Positions 19,405-27,959 of a DNA stretch of 28,350 nt are shown one piece after another. The stretch is from the IMG/VR virus record IMGVR_UViG_3300050020_000170, positions 1 to 28,350 of that record, one strand, 5' to 3'. The number at the start of each line of letters is the position of its first letter. Position 1 is the first letter of the stretch. Origin of the DNA: a virus. The notes beneath the pieces were generated by a model. The model had not been told where the DNA came from. It ran no database searches and saw nothing but the letters and a program-made list of their open reading frames with translations. The translations under genes were made by a program, and so were the position numbers.

Positions 19405-20781
19405 ATGGGAAAAAGAGTTTGGGATATTGAAAAATTAAAAAAATATGTTTCAGACCAGGGCGATGAGCTGGTGTCTGAAGAATATTTTGGATACGGAAAA
19501 CGTCATGAAATTAAATGCCATTTATGTAAAAAAATCTATACAACTTCTCCTAGAAGTTATATAAGAAAAGGAACCAGATGCAAAAAATGTTCTATGAATG
19601 GTTCTTGGAATTTAAAATTCACTATTGACCAAATTAAAGAATATTGTCTGAAATATGATTGTCAACTAATAACCGAATCATATAAATCCGTTAATCAGGA
19701 AATAGAAATACAGTGTAAATGCGGTAGAAAATTTTTAACAACATTTTCTCAATTCAACGGAAGAAAATCAAAACATCAATGTCAAAAATGTTCTAATAAA
19801 GATAAAAACAAAAATTCGGTTATTCCTTTTGATCAAGTTAAAGCATTTATGACTAGTAAAAATTATAAAATTTTGAATTCCAATGATTATGTGAATGGCC
19901 GATCTTTATTAGAAATTGAAGACGAATTGGGTTACAAGCATTGCTTATCGCTTAACTTTTTCAAATCAACTTCGTCAAATAATGGAAGGCCAGAAATTTT
20001 TACAAAGAAAAACAAGTTTGTATTTGAAAACATTCGCCTTTGGATACATTTAACCAACAAGAACTTTGATTTTATAGATGGTGAATTTAGAAGTGATAAA
20101 ATCAGGTCTTTGAATTTTCATTGCCATAAATGTGACAAAGTTTGGAATGCAACCTGGAATTGCATATTGAATGGTATCGGATGCCCATATTGTACGGGGA
20201 AAAGAGTTTCTGAAGATAATTCATTATTTTTCCTTTACCCTGAAATTTGTTTGGATTGGGATTATGATTTAAATAGAAAATCTCCAAAAGAATATACTTA
20301 TGGCTCTGCTAAAAAAGTTCATTGGACGTGTCATAAGTGCAATTACAAATGGATTGCTCCCATAAAGAGGCGTACAGGATTGGGACATGGATGCCCAAAT
20401 TGTGCTCCTGTTTCCAAAGGAGAAGATTTTATTTATGAATATCTTTTGGGATTAGGATATGAAGAAAATGAAATTAAACGATGGCATAGATTTCAAGATT
20501 GTAGAAATAACAAGCCATTATCTTTTGATTTCTATATGCCTTCAATTCCTTGTTGCATAGAATTTCAAGGATTGCAACACACAAAGCCAATAGAATATTT
20601 TGGCGGATTAAAAATGTTTAACACACAGGTTATTAATGACAAAATCAAGAGAGAATATTGTTTATCCAACAAAATACAATTTATAGAAATATTTTTCAAT
20701 GATGATATTAAAAATATTTTAGAGAAAGAATTATCTCCTTTCTCGGAAAGGAGGATTATTGACAAATCAAATTTCGAGTAA
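19405..20781 (+). CDS. Homing endonuclease: zinc-ribbon repeats plus Vsr-like nuclease (second copy)
   Basis: A 458-residue protein. ATG 19405 follows GAGGAGG by 6 bases; the in-frame TTG upstream overlaps that site and is rejected. The architecture matches the endonuclease at 14732: two cysteine-rich ~60-residue repeats (CHLCKK..CKKC and CKCGRK..CQKC), a third degenerate repeat, two further zinc-ribbon units (CHKCDK..CPYC and CHKCNYK..CPNC with DWDYDLN before them), and a C-terminal EDxHD-type nuclease with Glu in GEDFI, Asp in SFDFYMP, His in QGLQH and Asp in NDKIKREYC. Unlike the other three endonucleases it has no pseudoknot leader. It overlaps the protease gene by 23 bases and contains that gene's ribosome binding site. 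Confidence 0.8.
   Translation: MGKRVWDIEKLKKYVSDQGDELVSEEYFGYGKRHEIKCHLCKKIYTTSPRSYIRKGTRCKKCSMNGSWNLKFTIDQIKEYCLKYDCQLITESYKSVNQEIEIQCKCGRKFLTTFSQFNGRKSKHQCQKCSNKDKNKNSVIPFDQVKAFMTSKNYKILNSNDYVNGRSLLEIEDELGYKHCLSLNFFKSTSSNNGRPEIFTKKNKFVFENIRLWIHLTNKNFDFIDGEFRSDKIRSLNFHCHKCDKVWNATWNCILNGIGCPYCTGKRVSEDNSLFFLYPEICLDWDYDLNRKSPKEYTYGSAKKVHWTCHKCNYKWIAPIKRRTGLGHGCPNCAPVSKGEDFIYEYLLGLGYEENEIKRWHRFQDCRNNKPLSFDFYMPSIPCCIEFQGLQHTKPIEYFGGLKMFNTQVINDKIKREYCLSNKIQFIEIFFNDDIKNILEKELSPFSERRIIDKSNFE
20735..20753 (+). promoter_or_regulatory. Hairpin sequestering the protease ribosome binding site
   Basis: CTCCTTTC (20735-20742) and GAAAGGAG (20746-20753) form a perfect 8-bp stem with a 3-base loop (TCG) that covers the Shine-Dalgarno site of the TTG-started gene at 20759. 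It lies inside the endonuclease gene, so translation of that gene would unfold it. Confidence 0.6.
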
Positions 20782-22675
20782 TAATAAGCATCTTAGTTTC
20801 GATGTAAATTCAGCCGAAATTATTGATCAAAACGATAGTAGTCAATTTATCACAGCAAAAGTAAACTGCTTCAGTAGTGGGGAAACAAGAAATAATACCA
20901 CTTGTGATCCTGAAGATTTGAAAAGATGTGCTTCAACCATATTTTTGACCCCGATATTATTTACTGTGGATAAATCCACTCAGGATTTCTACACTCACGT
21001 CTCATCGGATCACAATCTTATATCTGGAGTAATTTTACCTAATAGTGCAACATTTGATGATCAAGATGGAAAAACCACTCTTACTGTTATAGCAAAAATT
21101 TGGAGGCGTTATTCTGAAAACTTTGTTCGAATCTTTCGGCAAGATAATACTATGCAGAAAAAAGTTAGCGTAGAAGTTGAACTGATTGATGCAGAAAATC
21201 AGCCAAATGGATTGCTAAAAATGAAAGATTGGATATTTCAAGGAATTTGTGTTCTCGGAGATACCGTAACGGAAGCTGTGAGGGGAAGTAACATCCAATT
21301 GCTTTCTTTTGCTGAAGAAAATGATGAATTCAAACAAGCATATGAATTAGAATTTGGTAAATATGATTCTCTTGATCTAAGTGTGCCAAAAGGCGTAAAA
21401 GAATCTGCACAAAAGGGATTAGATTTATATAAACAATATAACAGGGGCGGGACTGGAACAGCCTTGGCTGCTGCTAGGCATTTTGTAAAAAGTGATAAGG
21501 CAACTCCCGAAAAGATTAAATATGTTTATAAATATCATGAATCTCATAAAAATGTTGAGAAAGATGATAAAAATTTTTCTGATAGTTATATTGCATTTCT
21601 TTTACATGGGGGTCAAGATGGTTATTCATGGTCTAAAGAACTGAGTGCTAAATTTCAAGAACTTGATGAAAAGCATCTTAGTTACTTTGGTTTAGAGGTA
21701 ACTTTTCCATATGATAAATTAAGTGATGCTAATCCTGCCATTCGTGGAATTGATCCGCCTGTAAGTCTAGCACAAGCTAATGCTATTGCTAGACAGGCTG
21801 ATGCAGTAGGTTCTGATAAAGAAAAAAATGGATGGGCAATAGCAATATCTTCATTTAAAAAAACTCATAAAGTAGTTGATGGAAAATGGGTAGAGAAAGA
21901 AAAAAATATGGATTTAAATGAATCCGAAAAGGAGGAGATGTCTGTGAAGGATGAAAAAGAAATAAAAGAAGAAAACATGGCGAAAGAAGAAACTCCTGAA
22001 GAGGAAAAAACTGAAACGCCAGAAAAAGAAAAACAAGAAGAGGGCAAAGAAAAGAAAGAAAATCCTGAAGAAGAAAAAACTGAGAAACCTGCTGATGAGA
22101 AAAAAGAAGAAGATAAAGAGAAGAAAATGTCTCTTGATTCTAATGTCGATTTAGCATTTTTGCTCAAACTTCTAGAGGATGAGACAGAAGATCGGAAAGC
22201 ATTTATTGGCGAAGAATTTGCTAAACCGGAAGGTGAGCGCAATTATGCCGTTATTTGTAATTCTATGTATGCAAAAATGTGCAAAATGGCTGCTGAGCAT
22301 GAAGAGATGTCTGCTAAGATGGCGACAATGGCTGCTGATGCTGAAAAAGCTAAGAATGATAACCAAGCCTATATGGATGAAAATATGTCCCTCAAGGAAT
22401 TTAAAGCCAATATTGAGAAGACTCAATTTTCGGCTAAGGTAGAATCTGTTTTAGCTGAAGTTATTGATACTTTAACTCAGGATGAAATTGATACTGCTAG
22501 AAAAGAATCTGTTAATTATAGCATTGCAAATATTAATGGATGGGAAAATTCTGTCAAAGCTATTGCTTTTAGTCATACAAAAGGCAAGAAATCTAAGCCT
22601 GAATATACCATTATAGGTTTGCCGTTTGCACGGCCCGATTATAAACAAAACGATTCCCCGTGGAAACGTCAATAA
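20759..22675 (+). CDS. Capsid maturation protease fused to scaffold domain
   Basis: A 638-residue protein with TTG start after AAAGGAGG. Residues 1-200 look like an S78-type prohead protease: a FYTHVSSDHN segment (80-85) supplies candidate His residues, and KKVSVEVEL (134-142) the candidate nucleophile S137. Residues about 208-300 match a helical module seen in phage protease fusions (VPKGVKESAQKGLDLYKQY, GGTGTALAAAR, FLLHGGQDGYSW). A small GWAIAISSFKKTHKV module follows near 358-372. Residues 385-457 are a low-complexity Glu/Lys stretch, and the remaining ~180 residues are helical, as expected for a scaffold. It would guide capsid assembly and then cleave scaffold and itself. A separate scaffold may be made from an internal start near 21938-21944. 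Confidence 0.75.
   Translation: MTNQISSNNKHLSFDVNSAEIIDQNDSSQFITAKVNCFSSGETRNNTTCDPEDLKRCASTIFLTPILFTVDKSTQDFYTHVSSDHNLISGVILPNSATFDDQDGKTTLTVIAKIWRRYSENFVRIFRQDNTMQKKVSVEVELIDAENQPNGLLKMKDWIFQGICVLGDTVTEAVRGSNIQLLSFAEENDEFKQAYELEFGKYDSLDLSVPKGVKESAQKGLDLYKQYNRGGTGTALAAARHFVKSDKATPEKIKYVYKYHESHKNVEKDDKNFSDSYIAFLLHGGQDGYSWSKELSAKFQELDEKHLSYFGLEVTFPYDKLSDANPAIRGIDPPVSLAQANAIARQADAVGSDKEKNGWAIAISSFKKTHKVVDGKWVEKEKNMDLNESEKEEMSVKDEKEIKEENMAKEETPEEEKTETPEKEKQEEGKEKKENPEEEKTEKPADEKKEEDKEKKMSLDSNVDLAFLLKLLEDETEDRKAFIGEEFAKPEGERNYAVICNSMYAKMCKMAAEHEEMSAKMATMAADAEKAKNDNQAYMDENMSLKEFKANIEKTQFSAKVESVLAEVIDTLTQDEIDTARKESVNYSIANINGWENSVKAIAFSHTKGKKSKPEYTIIGLPFARPDYKQNDSPWKRQ
21927..21946 (+). promoter_or_regulatory. 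Internal ribosome binding site for a separate scaffold protein
   Basis: AAAAGGAGG (21927-21935) is followed in frame by ATG 21938 (2-base spacer) and GTG 21944 (8-base spacer). Initiation here would give a ~243-245 residue scaffold polypeptide from the C-terminal part of the protease gene, comparable in logic to phage lambda C/Nu3. The site lies exactly at the junction of the protease-side modules and the Glu/Lys-rich scaffold. Confidence 0.5.
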
Positions 22676-22710
22676 TATTATTTCAATTTAAAAAAGGAGA
22701 TTTATAAAAT

Positions 22711-23256
22711 ATGACTCACGCTGTAGTTAATGCTGACAAAATTCATGCTACACATCAAGATGCGGATGTTCGTCCTGTGATTTCCACTGGTTGCGCTATT
22801 GATAACGGCAACATTTTCAGTCTTAATGGAAAATATGCTACTTCTGGTTCTGGAGTAGAGGTTTGGGCAGTCACTTTGCCTTCAACCGGATCACTGGTTG
22901 GCCTTTGGATGGCTCTTGAACCTGAACAACCTTTCCTCATGTCTGGAACTAATATGTACCGCGGATTGGGAACTATTCAGGATTTTTACAATCCTGCTGG
23001 TCAGGTATTTACTGCTGTAAAATTTGTTGCCGGTGATATCTTCTCGATCACTAGTGATGGCTTGAAAGGTTCTCATACTACTGGTAGCTACATTGTTGCT
23101 GCGGACGGTGAGACTAAATGGGTTTGGGCTGCCACTCCTGCTGCTTCTGCTGCATATGCACAATTTGTTAACACCACCTATGTTTCGATTCCCGATGGTA
23201 CGATTGGTACTCAACGGGTAACTGAATATCAGTTCGAAGTTAAATCGAATTCATAA
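22711..23256 (+). CDS. Putative head decoration protein
   Basis: A 181-residue protein; ATG after AAAGGAG. It is beta-rich, with many Gly, Ser, Thr and Ala and no cysteine motif. Segments such as VWAVTLPSTGSLVGLWMALEP and QVFTAVKFVAGDIFSITSDG resemble small capsid-surface proteins. Genes in this position, between the protease/scaffold and the major capsid protein, usually encode decoration (head-stabilising) proteins. Codon use is slightly richer in G+C than the neighbouring genes and similar to the capsid gene, consistent with high expression. The gap to the capsid gene has a weak hairpin TTAGTCA/TGGCTAA (23259-23265 with 23275-23281). Confidence 0.65.
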   Translation: MTHAVVNADKIHATHQDADVRPVISTGCAIDNGNIFSLNGKYATSGSGVEVWAVTLPSTGSLVGLWMALEPEQPFLMSGTNMYRGLGTIQDFYNPAGQVFTAVKFVAGDIFSITSDGLKGSHTTGSYIVAADGETKWVWAATPAASAAYAQFVNTTYVSIPDGTIGTQRVTEYQFEVKSNS

Positions 23257-23324
23257 TCTTAGTCATATTTATTGTGGCTAATTATTTTGATTTATTAAAT
23301 TTATAAAAGGAGAAAATATTAAAT

Positions 23325-24455
23325 ATGACTATTCAACTTCCTCATACAGTAATTAATTTTGCTGCTGGCGACTCTGCACGACTTGGCTTCTTCGGAGAAT
23401 TCAAGGATTACTGGAATCAGTATCGCTCGGAAAACGGACCCAAGGGTAAACACTATGCTTTCTCGACTGTTGATGCAGAAAATAAACCCATCAGTTTTAT
23501 TGAGAAAGAAGCTTTGCTCAACGCCCATTTGAAACGTGAAATTGGCAAATTGGCGGGTGTTGATTTTTCAACGATGCCTATGGAACAATGGGTTAGCAAT
23601 CCCCAGGTAAAATGGGCTACTTTTGCTTTTGTCGATCAGATGATTGACTCGGTTTTGCCGGATACCATCATTGATAGTATCGGTAGTTTCTGCGACGTTC
23701 GAACCGGAGATTTTGGGTCAACTTTTCTTTTCGATATCAAACCCCGTGATCTATTTGCTGTGAGCAAGTCTGGTTTTGGAATGCGTTCTGCCGAAGTCCA
23801 CAAACAATATAATGGTCAGGTTCCCGTAAATCCAGAAATGCATCAAATTGCAGTTGGCGTGAATCTGTATCGCGTATTGTTAGGATTGGATTCGCTTGCT
23901 TGGTTCACTGCTAAAGCAGTTAAATCAATGGAAACGCAGATGGCCCGCGAAGTGTACGATGCATTCTCAACCGCAATGCTTGCTTTATCGTCCAGCCCTG
24001 CTTCTACTGCTTTGCAAGTTTCTGGATACTCCCAAGATACTTTGGCTGATTTATCTCAGAAAGTTGAAGCTTGGTCGGGTGGAGCCAGCCCCTTAGTTCT
24101 CGGTACTCGCCGCGCCTTAGCTAAAGTTCTTCCCGATGATGCAAATTATCGGTATGATCTGGAATCCGATTTCGTGAAGCTCGGATATTTACGTGAAATT
24201 TCTGGCGTAAATACGTTTGAATTACCCCAAATTGCGGATTGGGCCAGCCCCTTTGCGACAGTTTTGAGCAATTCTTATCTGTATATTATAGCCCCCGGAA
24301 CCGACAAACTAGTTAAACTTTGTCTTGAGGGTGGAACTATCAGTAATACTACGGAAAATTTTGGTCAGGCAACGCTAACTATGGACACCAACATTTGGAA
24401 GAAATGGAAAGCTGCCGTCGTAACTTCGAGCGTTGCGGCTGTGATCGACCTCTAA
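23325..24455 (+). CDS. Major capsid protein (HK97-fold candidate)
   Basis: A 376-residue protein; ATG after AAAAGGAG. Size, position after protease and decoration genes, and predicted mixed alpha/beta composition fit an HK97-fold major capsid protein. Features include the N-terminal acidic/charged arm (residues 20-60), the helix YRVLLGLDSLAWFTAKAVKS near the spine-helix position, and a C-terminal beta-rich domain ending TNIWKKWKAAVVTSSVAA. The gene uses more G+C-rich, apparently optimised codons than its neighbours, as often seen for the most abundant virion protein. A strong hairpin follows the stop. Assignment is mostly by synteny. Confidence 0.8.
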   Translation: MTIQLPHTVINFAAGDSARLGFFGEFKDYWNQYRSENGPKGKHYAFSTVDAENKPISFIEKEALLNAHLKREIGKLAGVDFSTMPMEQWVSNPQVKWATFAFVDQMIDSVLPDTIIDSIGSFCDVRTGDFGSTFLFDIKPRDLFAVSKSGFGMRSAEVHKQYNGQVPVNPEMHQIAVGVNLYRVLLGLDSLAWFTAKAVKSMETQMAREVYDAFSTAMLALSSSPASTALQVSGYSQDTLADLSQKVEAWSGGASPLVLGTRRALAKVLPDDANYRYDLESDFVKLGYLREISGVNTFELPQIADWASPFATVLSNSYLYIIAPGTDKLVKLCLEGGTISNTTENFGQATLTMDTNIWKKWKAAVVTSSVAAVIDL

Positions 24456-24480
24456 GATTATTTTAATCTAAATTAGTTTA

Positions 24481-24510
24481 TTGGGGGAGATATTGATTTA
24501 TCTCCCCTAA
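24481..24510 (+). terminator. Terminator-like hairpin after the major capsid gene
   Basis: TTGGGGGAGATA (24481-24492) pairs with TATCTCCCCTAA (24499-24510), 12 bp with one G-T and a 6-base loop. It is the most stable simple hairpin in the head operon. It likely terminates or protects the capsid mRNA; only A+T-rich sequence, not a long T-run, follows. Confidence 0.6.
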
Positions 24511-24542
24511 TATAAATCATATTATAAAAAGGAAAATATCAA

Positions 24543-25235
24543 ATGAAAAAAACTTCAAATTCTCAATCTACACCAGATGAGAAAATCAATGATAATACTA
24601 CTGATTTTGAGCAACTAAAGCAAATGTTTTTAGCACAACAAAATACTATTACTGATTTGAAAAATCAAGTTGAGGTATTATCAAAGCCAAAGACGGTACG
24701 TTCTTCTAAGTCTTCAGGAGAATACAGGGATATTCGTCCTGATGATTATGTTAAGATTATGTCTTTGAATAACAAACCTATGAACATATCTAGTGAGCCT
24801 AGATTTCAGGGGAAGGCATTGAGTTTCACTTATTTTGGCGAAACTAAGAAAGTCTTATATTCTGAGTTTTTGGATATAAAGGAAAATCATAAAAATTTCT
24901 TTGAACAAGGATTATTCTATCTTCTAGATGAAGGCAGAGGGATTATCAAAGAATTAGGATATGAAGAACTTTATGAACATATTCTTACAAAAGAAAAAAT
25001 TGAAGCCATTTTAAATAGCAATCCTGATGCGTTCAATTTCTTTCAATCTGCTAATAAAAAACAACAGGAACTTATTATTAATATGTTGTTTATAAAAATG
25101 CGGGACGGGCAGAACGTTGATCGTAATTTGATTGCAAATATTTCTAGACATAGCGGAATAGATATTGAGGCCAAAGTTAAAAAGGCTTTGGAAGATATTG
25201 AATATGAAGAAGGATTGAAAAATCTTAAAAAGTAA
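24543..25235 (+). CDS. Conserved-looking phage protein of unknown function
   Basis: A 230-residue protein; ATG after AAAGGAAAA. Residues 1-20 are polar and probably disordered, and about 20-48 form a coiled coil. A central domain (residues ~60-160) includes RPDDYVKIMSLNNKPMNIS, LSFTYFGETKKVLYSEFLD and GLFYLLDEG. The C terminus is helical and charged. I recall proteins with this SLxxxxxNIS...FG...YSEF pattern next to capsid genes in Firmicutes phages, suggesting a virion or assembly protein. The exact role is unknown. The gene ends before a strong promoter with a flanking inverted repeat. Confidence 0.6.
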   Translation: MKKTSNSQSTPDEKINDNTTDFEQLKQMFLAQQNTITDLKNQVEVLSKPKTVRSSKSSGEYRDIRPDDYVKIMSLNNKPMNISSEPRFQGKALSFTYFGETKKVLYSEFLDIKENHKNFFEQGLFYLLDEGRGIIKELGYEELYEHILTKEKIEAILNSNPDAFNFFQSANKKQQELIINMLFIKMRDGQNVDRNLIANISRHSGIDIEAKVKKALEDIEYEEGLKNLKK

Positions 25236-25241
25236 AAAATA

Positions 25242-25281
25242 AATATTGCCCCTTGACAAATTGGCAATATTATGTTATAAT
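25242..25281 (+). promoter_or_regulatory. Consensus promoter overlapping an inverted repeat
   Basis: TTGACA (25253-25258), 17-base spacer and TATAAT (25276-25281), a perfect sigma-A consensus. A 9-bp inverted repeat AATATTGCC/GGCAATATT (25242-25250 with 25263-25271) surrounds the -35 box. It could be an operator or, as RNA, a terminator for the upstream gene. Transcription would start near 25288, exactly where the structured leader of the next endonuclease begins. Confidence 0.75.
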
Positions 25282-25288
25282 AAAAGAT

Positions 25289-25388
25289 TAGAGGGATAGG
25301 GATTATCTGATCCATAATTTCAATAAGAATATCTACTCCCAAATATTCTTCCCTCTATATTAATAAAAATTGGGAGTATTATAGGGAG
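25289..25388 (+). promoter_or_regulatory. Pseudoknotted three-way-junction leader, copy 3 (HNH-type gene)
   Basis: P1 TAGAGGG/CCCTCTA (25289-25295 with 25351-25357), GATAGG (25295-25300), P2 GGAT/ATCC (25300-25303 with 25310-25313) and P3 AAGAATAT/ATATTCTT (25325-25332 with 25343-25350). The P3 loop CTACTCCCAA (25333-25342) pairs through ACTCCCAA with TTGGGAGT (25370-25377), five bases before ribosome site AGGGAG (25383-25388). TCCCT (25350-25354) could instead pair with AGGGA of that site, giving an alternative state. The element starts at the predicted transcript 5' end. Confidence 0.7.
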
Positions 25389-25391
25389 AAT

Positions 25392-26459
25392 ATGAGTGAA
25401 AAATTTGTAGGGCGACCTCCTGCATCTTTGGAAGAAGCAGAAAGGATTTTATTCAAAGTTCATGGAGATTCAATAATTTTATTAGAATATAATGGAATGA
25501 ATTATCCGGGTAAATTTGAATGTAAGATATGCGGGCATAAATGGGAAGTTAAAAGAGCGGATAGAGTTATAAAAACAACCAATTGCCCGAATTGTGCAAA
25601 AATGAAAGATAAATATACTTTAGAATATGTAAAAGAGTATATAGAATCTCAGGGATGCAAATTACTTTCTGATATATATGTAAACGCTAAAACAATGATG
25701 ACTATTCAGTTTGAATGTGGACATATTAATCAAGGAAATTGGAATGAATTTCAACAAGGGAAAAGATGTATTCTTTGCGGCGTAAAAGCGCGAAGCAATG
25801 CTCATAGGACAAAAGAAAAAGATATTATAAAATTTTTAGAAGATAATGGGTTTGAGTTTATTGATTTTCCAACAGGATTTAAAACCCAAAAAACATCTTC
25901 CGTTAGGTATAAATGCAAATATGGTCATATTACCACAAGAGAAGTGGATCGCATTTATGTATATACTACGTGTAAAACATGCGAATTTGCAGATTTAGCA
26001 ATTTTAAAAAAGGGCGAACAAAACACTAATTGGAAGGGCGGAACGTCCGAACTTAGATGGTTTGCTCAAAACCAAATAAGATTTTGGAAATTAAAATCTG
26101 CTAAAAATTGTAATTATAAATGTGTAATTAGCGGAGAAACATTTGATGATATTCATCATTTGTATTCTTTTAATTTGATAATGGATGATGCCATAAGGAA
26201 TTTGAACCTTCCGGTTTATGATAAGATGGAAAAATATACAGTGGAAGAATATACTGCTTTTGCTAATGAAATAATAAGACTGCATAATATTCACCCATTG
26301 GGGGTTTGTTTGACAGAATCATTACATATGCTTTTTCATTCTTTATATGGATACGGATATAACACCCCCGATCAATGGAGTGATTTTGTTTATAGAATAA
26401 ATGTCGGAGAAATCGACATAAGAAAGGAGGCATTATTTGACAGTAACTACATTACCTGA
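25392..26459 (+). CDS. Homing endonuclease: zinc-ribbon repeats plus HNH-like nuclease
   Basis: A 355-residue protein; ATG after AGGGAG. Three ~60-residue cysteine repeats occupy residues 1-200 (CKICGHKW with CPNCAK; CGHINQ with CILCG; a KYGHIT with CKTCEF). They are clearly related to those of the Vsr-like endonucleases at 14732 and 19405. The C-terminal half has instead an HNH-type core: KGGTSELRWFAQNQI, CVISGETFDDIHHLYSFN with the His pair, and GVCLTESLHMLFHSLYGYG with downstream His residues. It would cut phage DNA at a homing site near the neck genes. It is driven by its own consensus promoter and structured leader, and overlaps the next gene by 23 bases. Confidence 0.8.
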   Translation: MSEKFVGRPPASLEEAERILFKVHGDSIILLEYNGMNYPGKFECKICGHKWEVKRADRVIKTTNCPNCAKMKDKYTLEYVKEYIESQGCKLLSDIYVNAKTMMTIQFECGHINQGNWNEFQQGKRCILCGVKARSNAHRTKEKDIIKFLEDNGFEFIDFPTGFKTQKTSSVRYKCKYGHITTREVDRIYVYTTCKTCEFADLAILKKGEQNTNWKGGTSELRWFAQNQIRFWKLKSAKNCNYKCVISGETFDDIHHLYSFNLIMDDAIRNLNLPVYDKMEKYTVEEYTAFANEIIRLHNIHPLGVCLTESLHMLFHSLYGYGYNTPDQWSDFVYRINVGEIDIRKEALFDSNYIT

Positions 26460-26904
26460 TATTGTAGACTTATTTATGTCCCTCCAGCAAGATTATCGGC
26501 TTACATCTCTTTACGTAACTTCTGGTTCTGCTGCTTTTGGAACATATGTCGAACCTTGGTTGCTTTATAGTGTGGCGGAATTCAGTCCAGTTGCAAATCA
26601 AGTTCTTACTTATGATACAACAACCCAATCTTTTGATAAAGCATTAAATCAAGAAAATCAATTAATTTTAGCGCAAATAATGACAAAATGGTGGCTTCAA
26701 AAGCTAGTATTTGATGTGACGGCAATGAAAAACTTTATTGTTGATCATGATTTTTCTAGGCATAGTGAGGCCGCTAATTTCAAAGAAAAAAAAGATGCGT
26801 TGAATATGAAAAAAGAAGAGATTAGCCAAATGTTAAACGAATACGCATATCGAAATAACGGATCGTGGAAAAATTGGTATAATCAAATGTTTGATACGGG
26901 GTAA
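26437..26904 (+). CDS. Putative neck / head-completion protein
   Basis: A 155-residue protein with TTG start; AAAGGAGG lies inside the end of the endonuclease gene. It is mainly helical: TLPDIVDLFMSLQQDYRLTS at the start, a central WWLQKLVFDVTAMKNFI helix and a charged C-terminal helix. It has no cysteines. The position directly downstream of the capsid region and in line with two following virion-like genes suggests a head-tail connector or neck component. No diagnostic motif is recognised, so the role is inferred from gene order. Confidence 0.55.
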   Translation: MTVTTLPDIVDLFMSLQQDYRLTSLYVTSGSAAFGTYVEPWLLYSVAEFSPVANQVLTYDTTTQSFDKALNQENQLILAQIMTKWWLQKLVFDVTAMKNFIVDHDFSRHSEAANFKEKKDALNMKKEEISQMLNEYAYRNNGSWKNWYNQMFDTG

Positions 26905-26906
26905 TT

Positions 26907-27959
26907 ATGAGTCCATATAAATATCTAAATTCTGGTTCTCCAACGTTTATGATGGCCCCTGCCGAAGAAATGGTTTATGATTTTCAGTCCTGGTTAACTG
27001 AAGACTTTGACTATGCAAGCACCACGTATACAATTCAAGAAGAGGCAACTTTTGGATCAAATATATATACGGATATAGTCGCCCGTGTAAATAGAGGTAT
27101 TCAAAGTTCTACAGGATTAAAGTTGGGCGACGATTTTAAAACATTACTTTTCAAAGATTTATCATATTCACCAACTCTAGGCAAAAAATATTATTTTGAC
27201 TCGAATTATTGGATAGTAACATTTAGTGAAACAATAAAAAATCTAGCCGTTTCAGCATTAGTTAGGCGCTGTAATAATACCCTTAGATGGCTTGATGAAA
27301 ATGGAAATTACTATTCCGAAGTTTGTGCTATAGATTATTTGTTGTCTCGTCCTAGAGATGAAATTGGAACAGTCAATCCTGTGATTCCTGCGGGATACAC
27401 GACGATTTTATGTCAACAAAATGATAGAACTAAAACTATCAAGGGCAGTCAAAGATTTTTATTTGGCCCTGCTAATAATCGTGTTTGTCTTAAAGTATTT
27501 GCAGACGGAGTTAAAAATTTCCTGAATCAATCCACATCTGATGATGAATCTTCCACCTTATTAGAATTATCTGTTGGGGGGAATTTCCTTAACACTACGA
27601 CTGATGATCTAGTCAATGGTATAGCAGATAGATATCTTGATTATAATCAATTTACATCTGGTTCTATGGTAGGCTCTTTATCTATATTATCAACTCCTGC
27701 TACAAATCAAATTCTTGAATCTGGTTCACAAATTTATACTGTAAATTATTATTCAGGTTCTTCGATTCATTCTGGAAGTTTTATCTTCGCTGTAAGTGGA
27801 AGCAATGTTCCTGTTAGTAATTATACAATGACAACCTTAACATCAAATTCATTTTCTCTTGTAAATAATGAAAAATGGTTAGATAGTCCTCTTTCTGTAA
27901 TATGTTCAGGAAGTAGTGGCAGTAGAATTCTAGATATAGAATTAAAAGGAAAATGGTGA
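26907..27959 (+). CDS. Putative virion structural protein (neck/tail region)
   Basis: A 350-residue protein; ATG 2 bases after the preceding stop, with GGGG as a weak ribosome site, so translation is probably coupled. Residues 1-230 are mixed alpha/beta. From about residue 240 the protein becomes Ser/Gly/Thr-rich and beta-structured (SGSMVGSLSILSTPATNQ, SGSSIHSGSFIFAVSGSN), like an immunoglobulin-like or surface domain. It overlaps the start of the next gene by one base (TGATG). A connector, collar or tail-associated protein is likely; the family is not recognised. Confidence 0.6.
   Translation: MSPYKYLNSGSPTFMMAPAEEMVYDFQSWLTEDFDYASTTYTIQEEATFGSNIYTDIVARVNRGIQSSTGLKLGDDFKTLLFKDLSYSPTLGKKYYFDSNYWIVTFSETIKNLAVSALVRRCNNTLRWLDENGNYYSEVCAIDYLLSRPRDEIGTVNPVIPAGYTTILCQQNDRTKTIKGSQRFLFGPANNRVCLKVFADGVKNFLNQSTSDDESSTLLELSVGGNFLNTTTDDLVNGIADRYLDYNQFTSGSMVGSLSILSTPATNQILESGSQIYTVNYYSGSSIHSGSFIFAVSGSNVPVSNYTMTTLTSNSFSLVNNEKWLDSPLSVICSGSSGSRILDIELKGKW

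Noticed and set aside
21865-22242. 125-codon minus-strand frame opposite the Glu/Lys-rich part of the protease gene
   Set aside because: Its Ser/Phe-rich sequence is the mirror image of the GAA/AAA-rich coding strand. It has no start signals and no minus-strand gene is otherwise present.
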